DNA of 20,094 nucleotides. Origin: a virus. Made by a program: the position numbers and the translations under genes. This document shows positions 1 to 6,186 of the stretch, piece after piece. The notes beneath the pieces were generated by a model. The model did no database searches and had not been told where the DNA came from. It saw only the letters and a list, made by a program, of their open reading frames with translations. The stretch spans positions 1 through 20,094 of IMG/VR virus record IMGVR_UViG_3300033571_001064; one strand, 5' to 3'. Every line of letters starts with the position of its first letter. The stretch's first letter is position 1.

Positions 1-6
1 AATAAA

Positions 7-1329
7 TCATGGTGCTGGTGTTGTTGTTTGTGATTTAATTTTATCACCACCATCTACAGGAGGTAATGATGCCAATGCACGAATCTCATTCTCAGTCATT
101 GATTCAAGCACTTTCGTAGCTACCAATGGTGACATGGCATTAAGTGCATCGTTTATTTTCTTCGTTGAATCTTCTACCTCGATAATAGTCTCATTGATAA
201 CTTGAAAGTTATTCAACTTAATCGAACAAGGTAATTTAGCTATATCGAAAAGGTCATTAATTATATCCTCTACCAGGCTTCGTCTAGGCATTACATCGTT
301 TTTCTCGAAAATAGTGTATGCTTGTTTGATGTCTGTACCACTTCCTAACTTTCCACTTACTCGAATACCCATTAATATTGGGTCAATGATGTGTGCTTGA
401 CATATTTTAGAATCAATAGACTCTGTGGTAACTTGAAATAGATTATCGTTGTTGCTTGTTGGTATTGCTTCAATCGTTGGTAATTGGTCTTTATTATTTG
501 CGAAAAAAGCTAATGCTTTACCAGCCTCACTTGCACCTTTTCCCTTTTCTATGGTGTCTTTGATACCTTGCATCTCTTCGGGAGTTTGAGGCTTCTTAGG
601 GAACATCATAGCAAAAGATGGAAAAATAGAGTTAACTATGTTACTCTTTTGAAGATAAGACATTTCACCATCGAGAAATGCCCAATTGAATGCTGATGTA
701 TAGCTAGGTAATGGATAAACGTCTTGACCAACACATTTAGCTTCATAAATATATAGCTGTGTTCTATCCTGACAATCGTGTTTATATGGTTTGATAGTTT
801 CAACATCTATTAAAGTTGACCAATCATAACAGATAGAATAGTTATCACCATACTTATCTTTTCTTACTTTTTCAGCACCTACAAATTCCACTTTAATAAC
901 ATCCTTGGTTTGATTGAAAGTGATTTTAAAATAGCATCTGTTATGTAATATAATGTCCTTAGTCATCTGTGGCATTACCACCTTTAAATCTAGTCTTTTG
1001 ATAAAAGTTAAAATATCTACCTCTTCAATAGCTGTTATTGATTTTGGTTTCATCACTTCAAAACCTCCACCAATTGTTGCATTCGTTTTAAAATCCACTA
1101 TAGATGCATGTAGTGGTGAGGTATAGTATAATTGATTAATCAGCTGTGGGAAAAGATTATCCGAACCAAATCTCACATAGCCATTAACAAGCACCCTCGC
1201 ATCAATGTAAGGTGTTGATAGGTTACCTTTACCTACTTTTAAAAAGGGTGTGCTAAAGGTCTTATATCCTTGTACCTCCTCTACTTTGACAGAGTTTTCT
1301 CTGCTTAAATTAAAACCGAATAACTTCAT
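7..1329 (-). CDS. Phage portal protein (Bacteroidetes phage type)
   Basis: Probable portal, which forms the dodecameric ring at the capsid vertex through which DNA enters and to which the tail joins. It has 440 aa, a usual portal length. Residues about 52-76 (VRFGSDNLFPQLINQL, then SPLHASI) are the recognisable portal signature of Bacteroidetes phages, followed by a Gly-rich GGGF turn near residue 87. A second familiar stretch (SGTDIKQAYTIFEKN) lies in the C-terminal half, and the tail is Thr/Pro-rich. The start is set by a TAATG overlap with the stop of the upstream 115-aa gene, so the two are probably co-translated. At its 3' end the stop overlaps an ATG at 10-8 that may open another gene outside the window. 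The portal normally lies next to the large terminase; here they are about 16 kb apart. Assignment is by sequence feel, not by search. Confidence 0.87.
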   Translation of the reverse strand: MKLFGFNLSRENSVKVEEVQGYKTFSTPFLKVGKGNLSTPYIDARVLVNGYVRFGSDNLFPQLINQLYYTSPLHASIVDFKTNATIGGGFEVMKPKSITAIEEVDILTFIKRLDLKVVMPQMTKDIILHNRCYFKITFNQTKDVIKVEFVGAEKVRKDKYGDNYSICYDWSTLIDVETIKPYKHDCQDRTQLYIYEAKCVGQDVYPLPSYTSAFNWAFLDGEMSYLQKSNIVNSIFPSFAMMFPKKPQTPEEMQGIKDTIEKGKGASEAGKALAFFANNKDQLPTIEAIPTSNNDNLFQVTTESIDSKICQAHIIDPILMGIRVSGKLGSGTDIKQAYTIFEKNDVMPRRSLVEDIINDLFDIAKLPCSIKLNNFQVINETIIEVEDSTKKINDALNAMSPLVATKVLESMTENEIRALASLPPVDGGDKIKSQTTTPAP

Positions 1330-1676
1330 TAGTCGTATATTGAATTACTTGTACCTATCACTTGCATTCGACCCTCTTCTAACTCAGTCAAACCCTCCTC
1401 ACTTGTGGATGGTGTAACTAAAATCGGTGTTTCACTTTCATAAACACGATAGCTGTATTGACCTATGATTAAATTAAGGTCTGTAGGTTCGTCAAGTATA
1501 AATAGGTTGTATCTTTCTGGGTAACTACTTTGGTCTAGTGGTGACCAATATAAAGGTGTTGATGAGGTGTTAAACTCATTCTCAAACTTAAACAAAAAAT
1601 AGGGTGATGTAATAGTGCTACTTTCTGTGAGAGTTAACACTACTTTATTTTCTTGCCCCTTTTCAATGTATATCAT
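1329..1676 (-). CDS. Conserved Bacteroidetes-phage structural protein, function unknown
   Basis: A 115-aa protein located between the probable tail-tube and portal genes. The open frame reaches back to 1712, but the start at 1676 (MIYIEKGQENKVVLTL) is preferred: it carries the AATATAGTTATG element shared with three other genes and removes an N-terminus (MMYNDYNLCNIV) that looks like untranslated leader. The sequence is beta-rich, with a patch of aromatic residues (SPYFLFKFENEF), a RYNLFIL strand and a Gln-Tyr-Ser-Tyr-Arg-Val-Tyr strand, ending in an acidic ELEEGRMQVIG segment. Proteins with this pattern recur in structural regions of Bacteroidetes phages, but I know of no assigned function; a head-tail connector or stabiliser is a guess from position. 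A terminator lies just upstream (1711-1743), so this gene probably starts a new transcript that also carries the portal. Confidence 0.82.
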   Translation of the reverse strand: MIYIEKGQENKVVLTLTESSTITSPYFLFKFENEFNTSSTPLYWSPLDQSSYPERYNLFILDEPTDLNLIIGQYSYRVYESETPILVTPSTSEEGLTELEEGRMQVIGTSNSIYD

Positions 1677-1708
1677 AACTATATTACAAAGATTATAGTC
1701 ATTGTACA
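1674..1708 (-). promoter_or_regulatory. Start-codon-overlapping element with upstream TGTACA
   Basis: On the minus strand TAATATAGTTATG (1686-1674) ends in the start codon of the 115-aa gene. TGTACA (1708-1703) lies exactly 26 nt before the ATG, the same distance as at the protease-scaffold gene. It directly follows a terminator, which is where a promoter would be needed. It could equally be a translation signal. Confidence 0.45.
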
Positions 1709-1710
1709 TC

Positions 1711-1743
1711 AATAGAAAAGCCTACCCCAATTAAGAGTAGGCT
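1711..1743 (-). terminator. Intrinsic terminator after the tail-tube gene
   Basis: On the minus strand AGCCTACTC pairs with GGGTAGGCT (9 bp with one G-T wobble; 1743-1735 with 1727-1719) around a 7-nt loop, followed by TTTTCTATT. There is no T-run on the plus strand, so it acts on minus-strand transcripts. It lies about 20 bases past the stop of the 168-aa gene. Confidence 0.85.
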
Positions 1744-1763
1744 CATCTATTAAAGTGTAGCTA

Positions 1764-2270
1764 TTAGATAATAGTAGGTATCACAGCCGAGTCTACCTCG
1801 TATGCTAAATTCTCATTCTCTGCTACTAGTGTGATGTTGTACTTAGAACCATCTGCTTTTGCTGTTCCTGACCCCTCGGTCACGGTTGCTAATTGAGCAT
1901 ATGGGAAATACCAAAACTTACCATTTGCATCCTTAACAATCACAGCTAGGTCTCTTTGACCCTCACCTAAAATCTTGATTGCTTTAGATTTAGCAGCCTC
2001 TCTTCTAGAGAACACTAAAGTGATAGTAGCACGTACAAAGTTTGAACCAGCAACTAAATCTCTTTGGTCTTCCTCAACATAAGATGAGGTATTTCTTAAA
2101 AATTCGAATGCTTTAAAGTCGGATGAAACCGTCATTGCAGTAATCTCCCAAGTCGCAGCATCCTCAGTAATCGCAGTTACGTTTGCTAAATCGTTGATAT
2201 ACACATTTGTTATACCTCCGATGTTGCCATCGCACCCACGAAGAATAGATGTTATTGTTTGACAAGCCAT
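1764..2270 (-). CDS. Probable major tail tube protein
   Basis: A 168-aa protein that probably polymerises as stacked hexameric rings to form the tail tube. Evidence is size, place next to the capsid gene, and a pattern I associate with Bacteroidetes-phage tail-tube proteins: a Cys-containing N-terminus (MACQTITSILRGCDGNIGGI), a central strand before a Lys/Arg-rich helix (ATITLVFSRREAAKS), then LAVIVKDANGKFWYFP and a Gly/Thr turn leading into a beta-strand (GSKYNITLVAENEN). The start has an AT-rich leader (TTTATAAAATGG). The gene is bounded by intrinsic terminators on both sides with almost no space for its own promoter, so its level may be set by read-through from the capsid gene. An alternative is a head decoration protein. 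Confidence 0.7.
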   Translation of the reverse strand: MACQTITSILRGCDGNIGGITNVYINDLANVTAITEDAATWEITAMTVSSDFKAFEFLRNTSSYVEEDQRDLVAGSNFVRATITLVFSRREAAKSKAIKILGEGQRDLAVIVKDANGKFWYFPYAQLATVTEGSGTAKADGSKYNITLVAENENLAYEVDSAVIPTII

Positions 2271-2283
2271 TTTATAAAGGTTT

Positions 2284-2308
2284 AAAAAGGGTAGTCACCT
2301 ACCCCTTT
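2284..2308 (-). terminator. Intrinsic terminator after the major capsid gene
   Basis: On the minus strand GGGTAG (2304-2299) and CTACCC (2294-2289) form a GC-rich stem around a GTGA tetraloop, followed by five T residues (2288-2284), and three A residues (2308-2306) precede the stem. It begins a few bases after the capsid stop codon and ends about 14 bases before the ATG of the next gene. Confidence 0.85.
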
Positions 2309-2315
2309 GTTAATA

Positions 2316-3233
2316 TTAAGCGTATAATACGATTTCTGTAGGGTTTGTGTAGTAGAAACCAATCTTCAAGTTAGCACGTGTGCGGATGTAAGGCTCTGCT
2401 ACAGAATCAGATAAGTTAACAGCTTTTAATGCTTTACCATCTTGCTCACCATCGAATGCATAAATCATGTTAGATTTCAAAGTGATAACGAATGTATCGT
2501 TTGGCATACCCTCACATACAACAACCTTAACTCCTAAGAAAGTAAGTGCTAAAGGTGCAGTTACATAAGTCATAGTGTTACCTGATGCAGCAGCAAATTC
2601 GTATGCTTGTGCAACATTAGGTGCTACGAAAATACGTAGGTCAGCTTTTTTACGTTGTACAGCAGCTGGTAATGCAGCGAATGCTGTTTGTAATTTAGTT
2701 AATACGTTACCTTGGTTAACTGCTCCTGTTCCTCCTGAGATTACATCACCATCATTAGATAACTTTTTCAAGTAACCATCACACAATGCTAGTGTAGCAT
2801 TAGCAGATGCTGTGTCACCTTGCCATCTAATCAATTCAACATCCTCACCAATTTGCTTAGACATAGTGTCCCAGTAATAATTCATGAATGCTGGAACGGT
2901 AAAGTCAGCATTAGAACCTTGTGCCATCTGTAAAGCTACGAATGACTGCTCTAAATCGAATTGACAGATTTGAGCCATTGCAGATACTGCGCATACATCA
3001 ATGTCAATCGCATTTAACAAATCGGTTGGTGCAGAAAAGTTACAAGTAGATGCCTGTAGGATGTTACCAAATGTGATGTTACCTAATTTAGTAGCAGATT
3101 TAATTCCAGGTAATGAACGATAGTTATCTACGATGTCTTCGCTAATATAAGCACGTGAATAAAACTCATTCGGGTTAGGACATAACAAAGCATTGCTTTC
3201 TATATCCAAATCAAATTTCAATTTTCTTTCCAT
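2316..3233 (-). CDS. Major capsid protein (HK97-fold type, probable)
   Basis: A 305-aa protein directly after the protease-scaffold gene, the standard place and a usual size for a major capsid protein. The N-terminal third has alternating hydrophobic stretches and Cys residues (IDIDVCAVSAMAQICQF, about residues 77-93), followed by a helix (DLEQSFVALQMAQGSN) that fits the spine helix region of this family. The C-terminal part contains DLRIFVAPNVAQAYEF and beta strands (ALTFLGVKVVVCEGMP) consistent with the P and A domains, ending in a beta-rich KIGFYYTNPTEIVLYA. The start is decided by a TAAAAAAAATGG junction with the upstream stop: an A-rich leader of the kind favoured in Bacteroidetes translation. 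Whether the upstream protease trims its N-terminus is not visible. A strong terminator follows. Confidence 0.85.
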   Translation of the reverse strand: MERKLKFDLDIESNALLCPNPNEFYSRAYISEDIVDNYRSLPGIKSATKLGNITFGNILQASTCNFSAPTDLLNAIDIDVCAVSAMAQICQFDLEQSFVALQMAQGSNADFTVPAFMNYYWDTMSKQIGEDVELIRWQGDTASANATLALCDGYLKKLSNDGDVISGGTGAVNQGNVLTKLQTAFAALPAAVQRKKADLRIFVAPNVAQAYEFAAASGNTMTYVTAPLALTFLGVKVVVCEGMPNDTFVITLKSNMIYAFDGEQDGKALKAVNLSDSVAEPYIRTRANLKIGFYYTNPTEIVLYA

Positions 3234-3238
3234 TTTTT

Positions 3239-4192
3239 TTAGTCTTTAAACGTTTGTCTGTATTTGATTAATCTTTCGTGTGCTGACATTTTTTGTTCTT
3301 TCATTTCTTCTATTACTTCCTCTTCAACTTCTTCTTGTGCAAGTTTGTCAGCAATGACTTGCAAAAGTTCAGCTTTAAGTGCTTCGAGTGCTGGTGCAAC
3401 AATATCCAAAATAGCAGCCTCATCTGCCTTAGGGTCAACAGCCATAGCTACCTCTTCCTCTTTAGGCTCTTCTTCTACTACTTCTTCTTCTTGTGCTACC
3501 TCTTCTTCGATAGGCTCTTCTACTTCAGCAGCAGCTTCTACCTCTTTTTCTTCGACATCTTTAATCTCTACAATTTCTCCATCTTTTACAACGTAGATTT
3601 TGTCCTCGATTAGATGCTCACCATCGGGTAACTTCATACTATATTTATTTGTTTGTTCCTGTTCGTTAAATTTCAACCCGAAAAACCCCTCAATAGAAAA
3701 CCCTACTTTACCCAAGTCCACAAGTTCGTTGTAGTAGTCTTTGTCCGTGATTTGCGCAGTACACATGATTGTACCTTTTTTGACATCTATACCAAACGAT
3801 TTTGACTTGTCGGTCTCAGGGTCATCAACTATCCATGCTTCTAGTACATAAGCTGGTACAACCTCATCTGTATGTTCTACATTAAACAAGTTTTGGTTGT
3901 TTAGGTTAGCCATGAATTTAGAAAAGATTTTCTCGGTCTCTTCCTCTGTGAACTGCACAAAGTATTCTCCATCCTCATCGTTACGATAGATTTCGCTTGG
4001 TATCATTAGAGGCGCACATATACGCATCTTAGGTTCATCTGCGAAAATCATTTTTTTCTCGTGACTACTGAATGCAATTCCTTTAGTAACAATGGCTGGT
4101 TTACGGGTGAATGCTATCATAGATACTCCAAGGTCATTACCCTCGCTGTATTCGTCGTCTATGGTTATTTTCTTTATAGGCAATTCACTCAT
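3239..4192 (-). CDS. XkdF-like prohead protease fused to an acidic scaffold-like tail
   Basis: A 317-aa protein when started at 4192 (MSELPIKKI). The frame allows 4207, but 4192 carries the shared ATAGTTATG element. Residues about 45-175 resemble the XkdF-like putative serine protease family: RICAPLMIPSEIYR, then FNVEHTDE with His107 and VGFSIEGFF with Ser166 as likely catalytic residues. Members cleave scaffold and capsid precursors during head maturation. Residues about 213-249 are almost all Glu, Val, Ala and Pro, followed by a predicted helix (about 255-310) ending in a basic tail. This reads as a scaffold domain fused to the protease, and no separate scaffold gene is present. The capsid gene follows after six bases. 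It is the first minus-strand gene after the divergent promoter region. Catalytic residues are inferred from position, not proven. Confidence 0.85.
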   Translation of the reverse strand: MSELPIKKITIDDEYSEGNDLGVSMIAFTRKPAIVTKGIAFSSHEKKMIFADEPKMRICAPLMIPSEIYRNDEDGEYFVQFTEEETEKIFSKFMANLNNQNLFNVEHTDEVVPAYVLEAWIVDDPETDKSKSFGIDVKKGTIMCTAQITDKDYYNELVDLGKVGFSIEGFFGLKFNEQEQTNKYSMKLPDGEHLIEDKIYVVKDGEIVEIKDVEEKEVEAAAEVEEPIEEEVAQEEEVVEEEPKEEEVAMAVDPKADEAAILDIVAPALEALKAELLQVIADKLAQEEVEEEVIEEMKEQKMSAHERLIKYRQTFKD

Positions 4193-4224
4193 AACTATTT
4201 TACACATTTATTTGTTAGTGTACA
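4190..4224 (-). promoter_or_regulatory. Start-codon-overlapping element with TGTACA, protease-scaffold gene
   Basis: On the minus strand TAAAATAGTTATG (4202-4190) ends in the start codon; TGTACA (4224-4219) lies 26 nt before the ATG, exactly as at the 115-aa gene. The TGTACA is also one half of the dyad in the plus-strand promoter, so both directions may be controlled by one site. Confidence 0.45.
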
Positions 4225-4239
4225 ATTTTTGTACATTTG
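4211..4239 (+). promoter_or_regulatory. Bacteroidetes-type promoter for the plus-strand gene pair
   Basis: TTTG (4211-4214), 17 nt, then TACATTTG (4232-4239) fits the Bacteroidetes -33 TTTG / -7 TAnnTTTG pattern with every fixed base of the -7 box matched. A start point about seven bases past the -7 box would leave a leader of only some 8 nt before the ATG at 4254. Confidence 0.65.
4219..4235. promoter_or_regulatory. Perfect 7-bp dyad, possible operator
   Basis: TGTACAA (4219-4225), TTT, TTGTACA (4229-4235) is a perfect inverted repeat. It lies between the -33 and -7 boxes of the plus-strand promoter and overlaps the first bases of the -7 box, so a bound protein would block that promoter; it also covers the TGTACA of the minus-strand element. 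No T-run follows, so it is unlikely to be a terminator. Confidence 0.5.
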
Positions 4240-4253
4240 TGAAAACTTCAACA

Positions 4254-4808
4254 ATGATAGAACTAGGTACAACAACAATCAAAAACAGAGTAGATGAGTT
4301 TACTCTAAACGAGTTTCAAACCATCACATCGATACTTGCAGATGAGTCACTTGACAAAATAGAACAATGGGTAAAGGTATTCGTGTTTTTAGGCGCAGAT
4401 GAAAATGAGGTAGATGGTTTAGACTTTTCCGAGTTTAAGGAATACGTAAAGCAATGGAATGAAAACCAACCTAATCTTGATAATTCATTCTTAAAGTCAT
4501 TCGATTTAAACGGATACACATATCAAGCATATGATAATGAGTTTAAGCTGAACGTAAAAGATTTAAAACACATCGAAAAGATTATCAAACAAAAACCATC
4601 TGCATACATTCTAGATGTAATGGCTATTATATTTAAACGTACTGATTTGTCATCTAGTGAACACTACACAGAAAGTCATTTAAAGCATAAAGCTAAACTT
4701 TTTAAAGACCTTGATGCATCTATTTGCATACCCTATATAAACTATATCGGTCAAAAAATATCTAACACAGCAACACAACTAGATGCAGTTACCGAAGTCG
4801 TGGAGTGA
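4254..4808 (+). CDS. Putative tail-assembly chaperone, first of a paralogous pair
   Basis: A 184-aa acidic, helical protein (MIELGTTTIKNRVDEF...). The open frame extends to 4092, but that part runs antisense through the protease gene, whereas the ATG at 4254 lies just behind a Bacteroidetes-type promoter. The protein lines up with its downstream neighbour in order: FTLNEF with ISLEQF, an acidic segment near residue 50, LNGYTYQAYD with LGHYTFKPFE, HIEKIIK with DIEHYFK, a hydrophobic stretch plus IIFKR with ILFKK, and LFKDLDASI with LFLDIPITD. Chaperones that guide tape-measure folding often come as two adjacent genes like this. It is encoded opposite to all other genes in the window. Its last 26 bases overlap the next gene in another frame. 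Function is inferred from style, size and pairing. Confidence 0.75.
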   Translation: MIELGTTTIKNRVDEFTLNEFQTITSILADESLDKIEQWVKVFVFLGADENEVDGLDFSEFKEYVKQWNENQPNLDNSFLKSFDLNGYTYQAYDNEFKLNVKDLKHIEKIIKQKPSAYILDVMAIIFKRTDLSSSEHYTESHLKHKAKLFKDLDASICIPYINYIGQKISNTATQLDAVTEVVE

Positions 4809-5514
4809 CATTAGTCTTGAGCAGTTTATAGAACTTGCTGAACTAGACAAAAACGAGTTTGATTCATTAATAGAGTATAATGTGCTAGTGTTATCTATTC
4901 TTCTAGATGAGGATATAGATGTATTTGAAGAAATGGAACTAGATGAATTGAATGACTTGATGAAAAAAGTCAATTTTATTCGTAGTTATCCATCTAAAAA
5001 TCACATACAAAAGCTAGGACATTATACTTTTAAGCCATTCGAGAAACTTTCTTTAGGCGAGTTTATAGATATAGAACACTACTTTAAAGATGGCATCAAA
5101 AACCTACCTTTAATTTGTGCTATTTTGTTTAAGAAAGTTAAGCTAGATGAATGGTCTAATATAAATTATGAGCCTTACACATACGACTTGAACACTAGAC
5201 AAGAACTTTTCTTAGACATACCTATCACCGATGTGTTTAATATATGGACAAGCTACTCGAAATTTCGTGAAAACTTTGTTCAAACATACCAGCCTTTGTT
5301 TAGTCAAAAGGTAGATGACGATGAAGAGATGGATGAGATGACAGCAGAAGAAAAGAAACAAGCTGACCTCGAATCTCGCTATTCAAAATGGGCATGGGAA
5401 AATATGGTATATAGTCTAGCTAATGAAGATATAACCAAGGTAAACGAAATCACGGACATGCCTCTAATATTCGTGTTTAATATGGTTAGTATGAAAGAGG
5501 AACTTAGTATGTAG
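4783..5514 (+). CDS. Putative tail-assembly chaperone, second of the pair
   Basis: A 243-aa acidic protein beginning MQLPKSWSDISLEQFIEL, an opening I associate with predicted tail-assembly chaperones of Bacteroidetes phages. It continues with a helix-rich core (IEHYFKDGIKNLPLICAILF), NYEPYTYDLNTRQELF, then an acidic linker (DDDEEMDEM) near residues 183-191 and a C-terminal module with KWAWENMVYSLANEDITK and NEITDMPLIFVFNMVS. That C-terminal module is absent from the upstream paralogue. The ATG comes right after an in-frame TAG (4780-4782), so it must be made by its own initiation, likely coupled to the end of the first gene, and not by an upstream ribosomal frameshift. Its 3' end overlaps the convergent gp10-like gene by 11 bases. 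Confidence 0.77.
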   Translation: MQLPKSWSDISLEQFIELAELDKNEFDSLIEYNVLVLSILLDEDIDVFEEMELDELNDLMKKVNFIRSYPSKNHIQKLGHYTFKPFEKLSLGEFIDIEHYFKDGIKNLPLICAILFKKVKLDEWSNINYEPYTYDLNTRQELFLDIPITDVFNIWTSYSKFRENFVQTYQPLFSQKVDDDEEMDEMTAEEKKQADLESRYSKWAWENMVYSLANEDITKVNEITDMPLIFVFNMVSMKEELSM

Positions 5515-5944
5515 CTGGTGCTATCTTTAGATTCCACTCTCCACTAGGGTCACCATATAAATCAAAACCTACTCTTACCGTTGGGTTGTTTAATATCTTA
5601 GCCATCTGTAATAGTGGGTAGTTTTGAAACTGCCATTGAATATAGTCTGCTACTATTTCTGAAATCACAGCTTGTACTCGTGGCGAAGCTAACCAAAGTT
5701 CAGTAATATTTTGAGGCTCAATAAATCCCTTATTCCAAAGAATAGCACCTTTATCTTGAAACAAATAATAGTAAAGTGCAACGATTGTAATATCTATTTT
5801 GTTTAATTCTTCGCCAGTCATTGCTGAGATTCTAAGCGAATCATATAATGCACCCGTATCTATTAATCCTAGTCTACGAACCTCTTGCTGTAAAGCTCTC
5901 GCTAGTTTATTTCTCGTTGCATACTTTACTTTATATGTTGCCAT
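5504..5944 (-). CDS. HK97 gp10-like tail completion or neck protein (putative)
   Basis: A 146-aa protein. LGLIDTGALYDSLRISA (residues about 25-41) is the hallmark of gp10-like head-tail and tail-completion proteins, in which a long N-terminal helix is followed by a D-T-G-x-L-x-x-S motif. Next come a beta-strand (NKIDITIVALYYYLFQDKG) and a C-terminal helix. Such proteins join the finished tail to the head. The start is fixed by a TATAATGG junction, where the upstream 80-aa gene's TAA overlaps this ATG. Unlike usual phages, where this gene is beside the connector genes, it ends the tail-fibre group and runs into the plus-strand chaperone gene tail to tail, overlapping it by 11 bases. The final 45 residues do not match anything I recognise. 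Confidence 0.68.
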   Translation of the reverse strand: MATYKVKYATRNKLARALQQEVRRLGLIDTGALYDSLRISAMTGEELNKIDITIVALYYYLFQDKGAILWNKGFIEPQNITELWLASPRVQAVISEIVADYIQWQFQNYPLLQMAKILNNPTVRVGFDLYGDPSGEWNLKIAPATY

Positions 5945-6186
5945 TATAACTCAAATTGATTTCGTGTTTCAATAGGAACGTTATCCATTGCTTTGAATTG
6001 CTCAAATAGTATAGGTGTCATCTCAACAATAAAAATATCAGTATCTGCAATAGCACTAGACTCGTTTGCATATGTTCTATATGTACAAATAAAGTCAGAT
6101 ATTTCAGCATCACTAGGTCGTAAACATACATTACATTCTAGGTCTTCCTCTACGATGTGACTAGCTATTAAAACAAACTTTTTCAT
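5944..6186 (-). CDS. Hypothetical 80-aa protein
   Basis: Not recognised. It is a small acidic protein that starts MKKFVLIASHIVEEDLECNVC and ends with a helical-looking segment (IVEMTPILFEQFKAMDN). There is no signal peptide: the hydrophobic stretch is too short and is followed by acidic residues. It begins within the stop of the 314-aa gene (ATGA overlap) and its stop overlaps the start of the gp10-like gene, so it is probably translated by coupling in the middle of the tail operon. Two close cysteines (CNVC, about residues 18-21) plus one at about residue 34 could be structural, but there is no complete metal motif. A chaperone or small virion part would fit the position. Confidence 0.75.
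   Translation of the reverse strand: MKKFVLIASHIVEEDLECNVCLRPSDAEISDFICTYRTYANESSAIADTDIFIVEMTPILFEQFKAMDNVPIETRNQFEL

Noticed and set aside
1-10. Start of a further gene (ATG at 10-8, minus strand)
   Set aside because: Overlap with the portal stop fits the local style, but only three codons are visible, too little to annotate.
1677-1712. Upstream start for the 115-aa gene
   Set aside because: It would place the shared AATATAGTTATG element inside the coding part; the start at 1676 matches three other genes.
2575-2775. Plus-strand 66-aa frame within the capsid gene
   Set aside because: Shadow of a strong minus-strand gene; no independent support.
3264-3613. Plus-strand open frames rich in Ser or Phe
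   Set aside because: They are the antisense of the Glu-rich part of the protease-scaffold gene; GAA/GAG repeats read backwards give Ser and Phe runs.
4092-4253. Longer N-terminus for the first plus-strand gene
   Set aside because: This part is antisense to the protease gene and lies upstream of the promoter at 4211-4239; the ATG at 4254 fits better.
4740-4808. Programmed frameshift between the two plus-strand genes
   Set aside because: The second frame is closed by TAG at 4780-4782, so a shift would have to occur in the last 26 bases, where there is no slippery heptamer. The A-run at 4753-4758 is before this stop and a -1 shift there would lead into the third frame.
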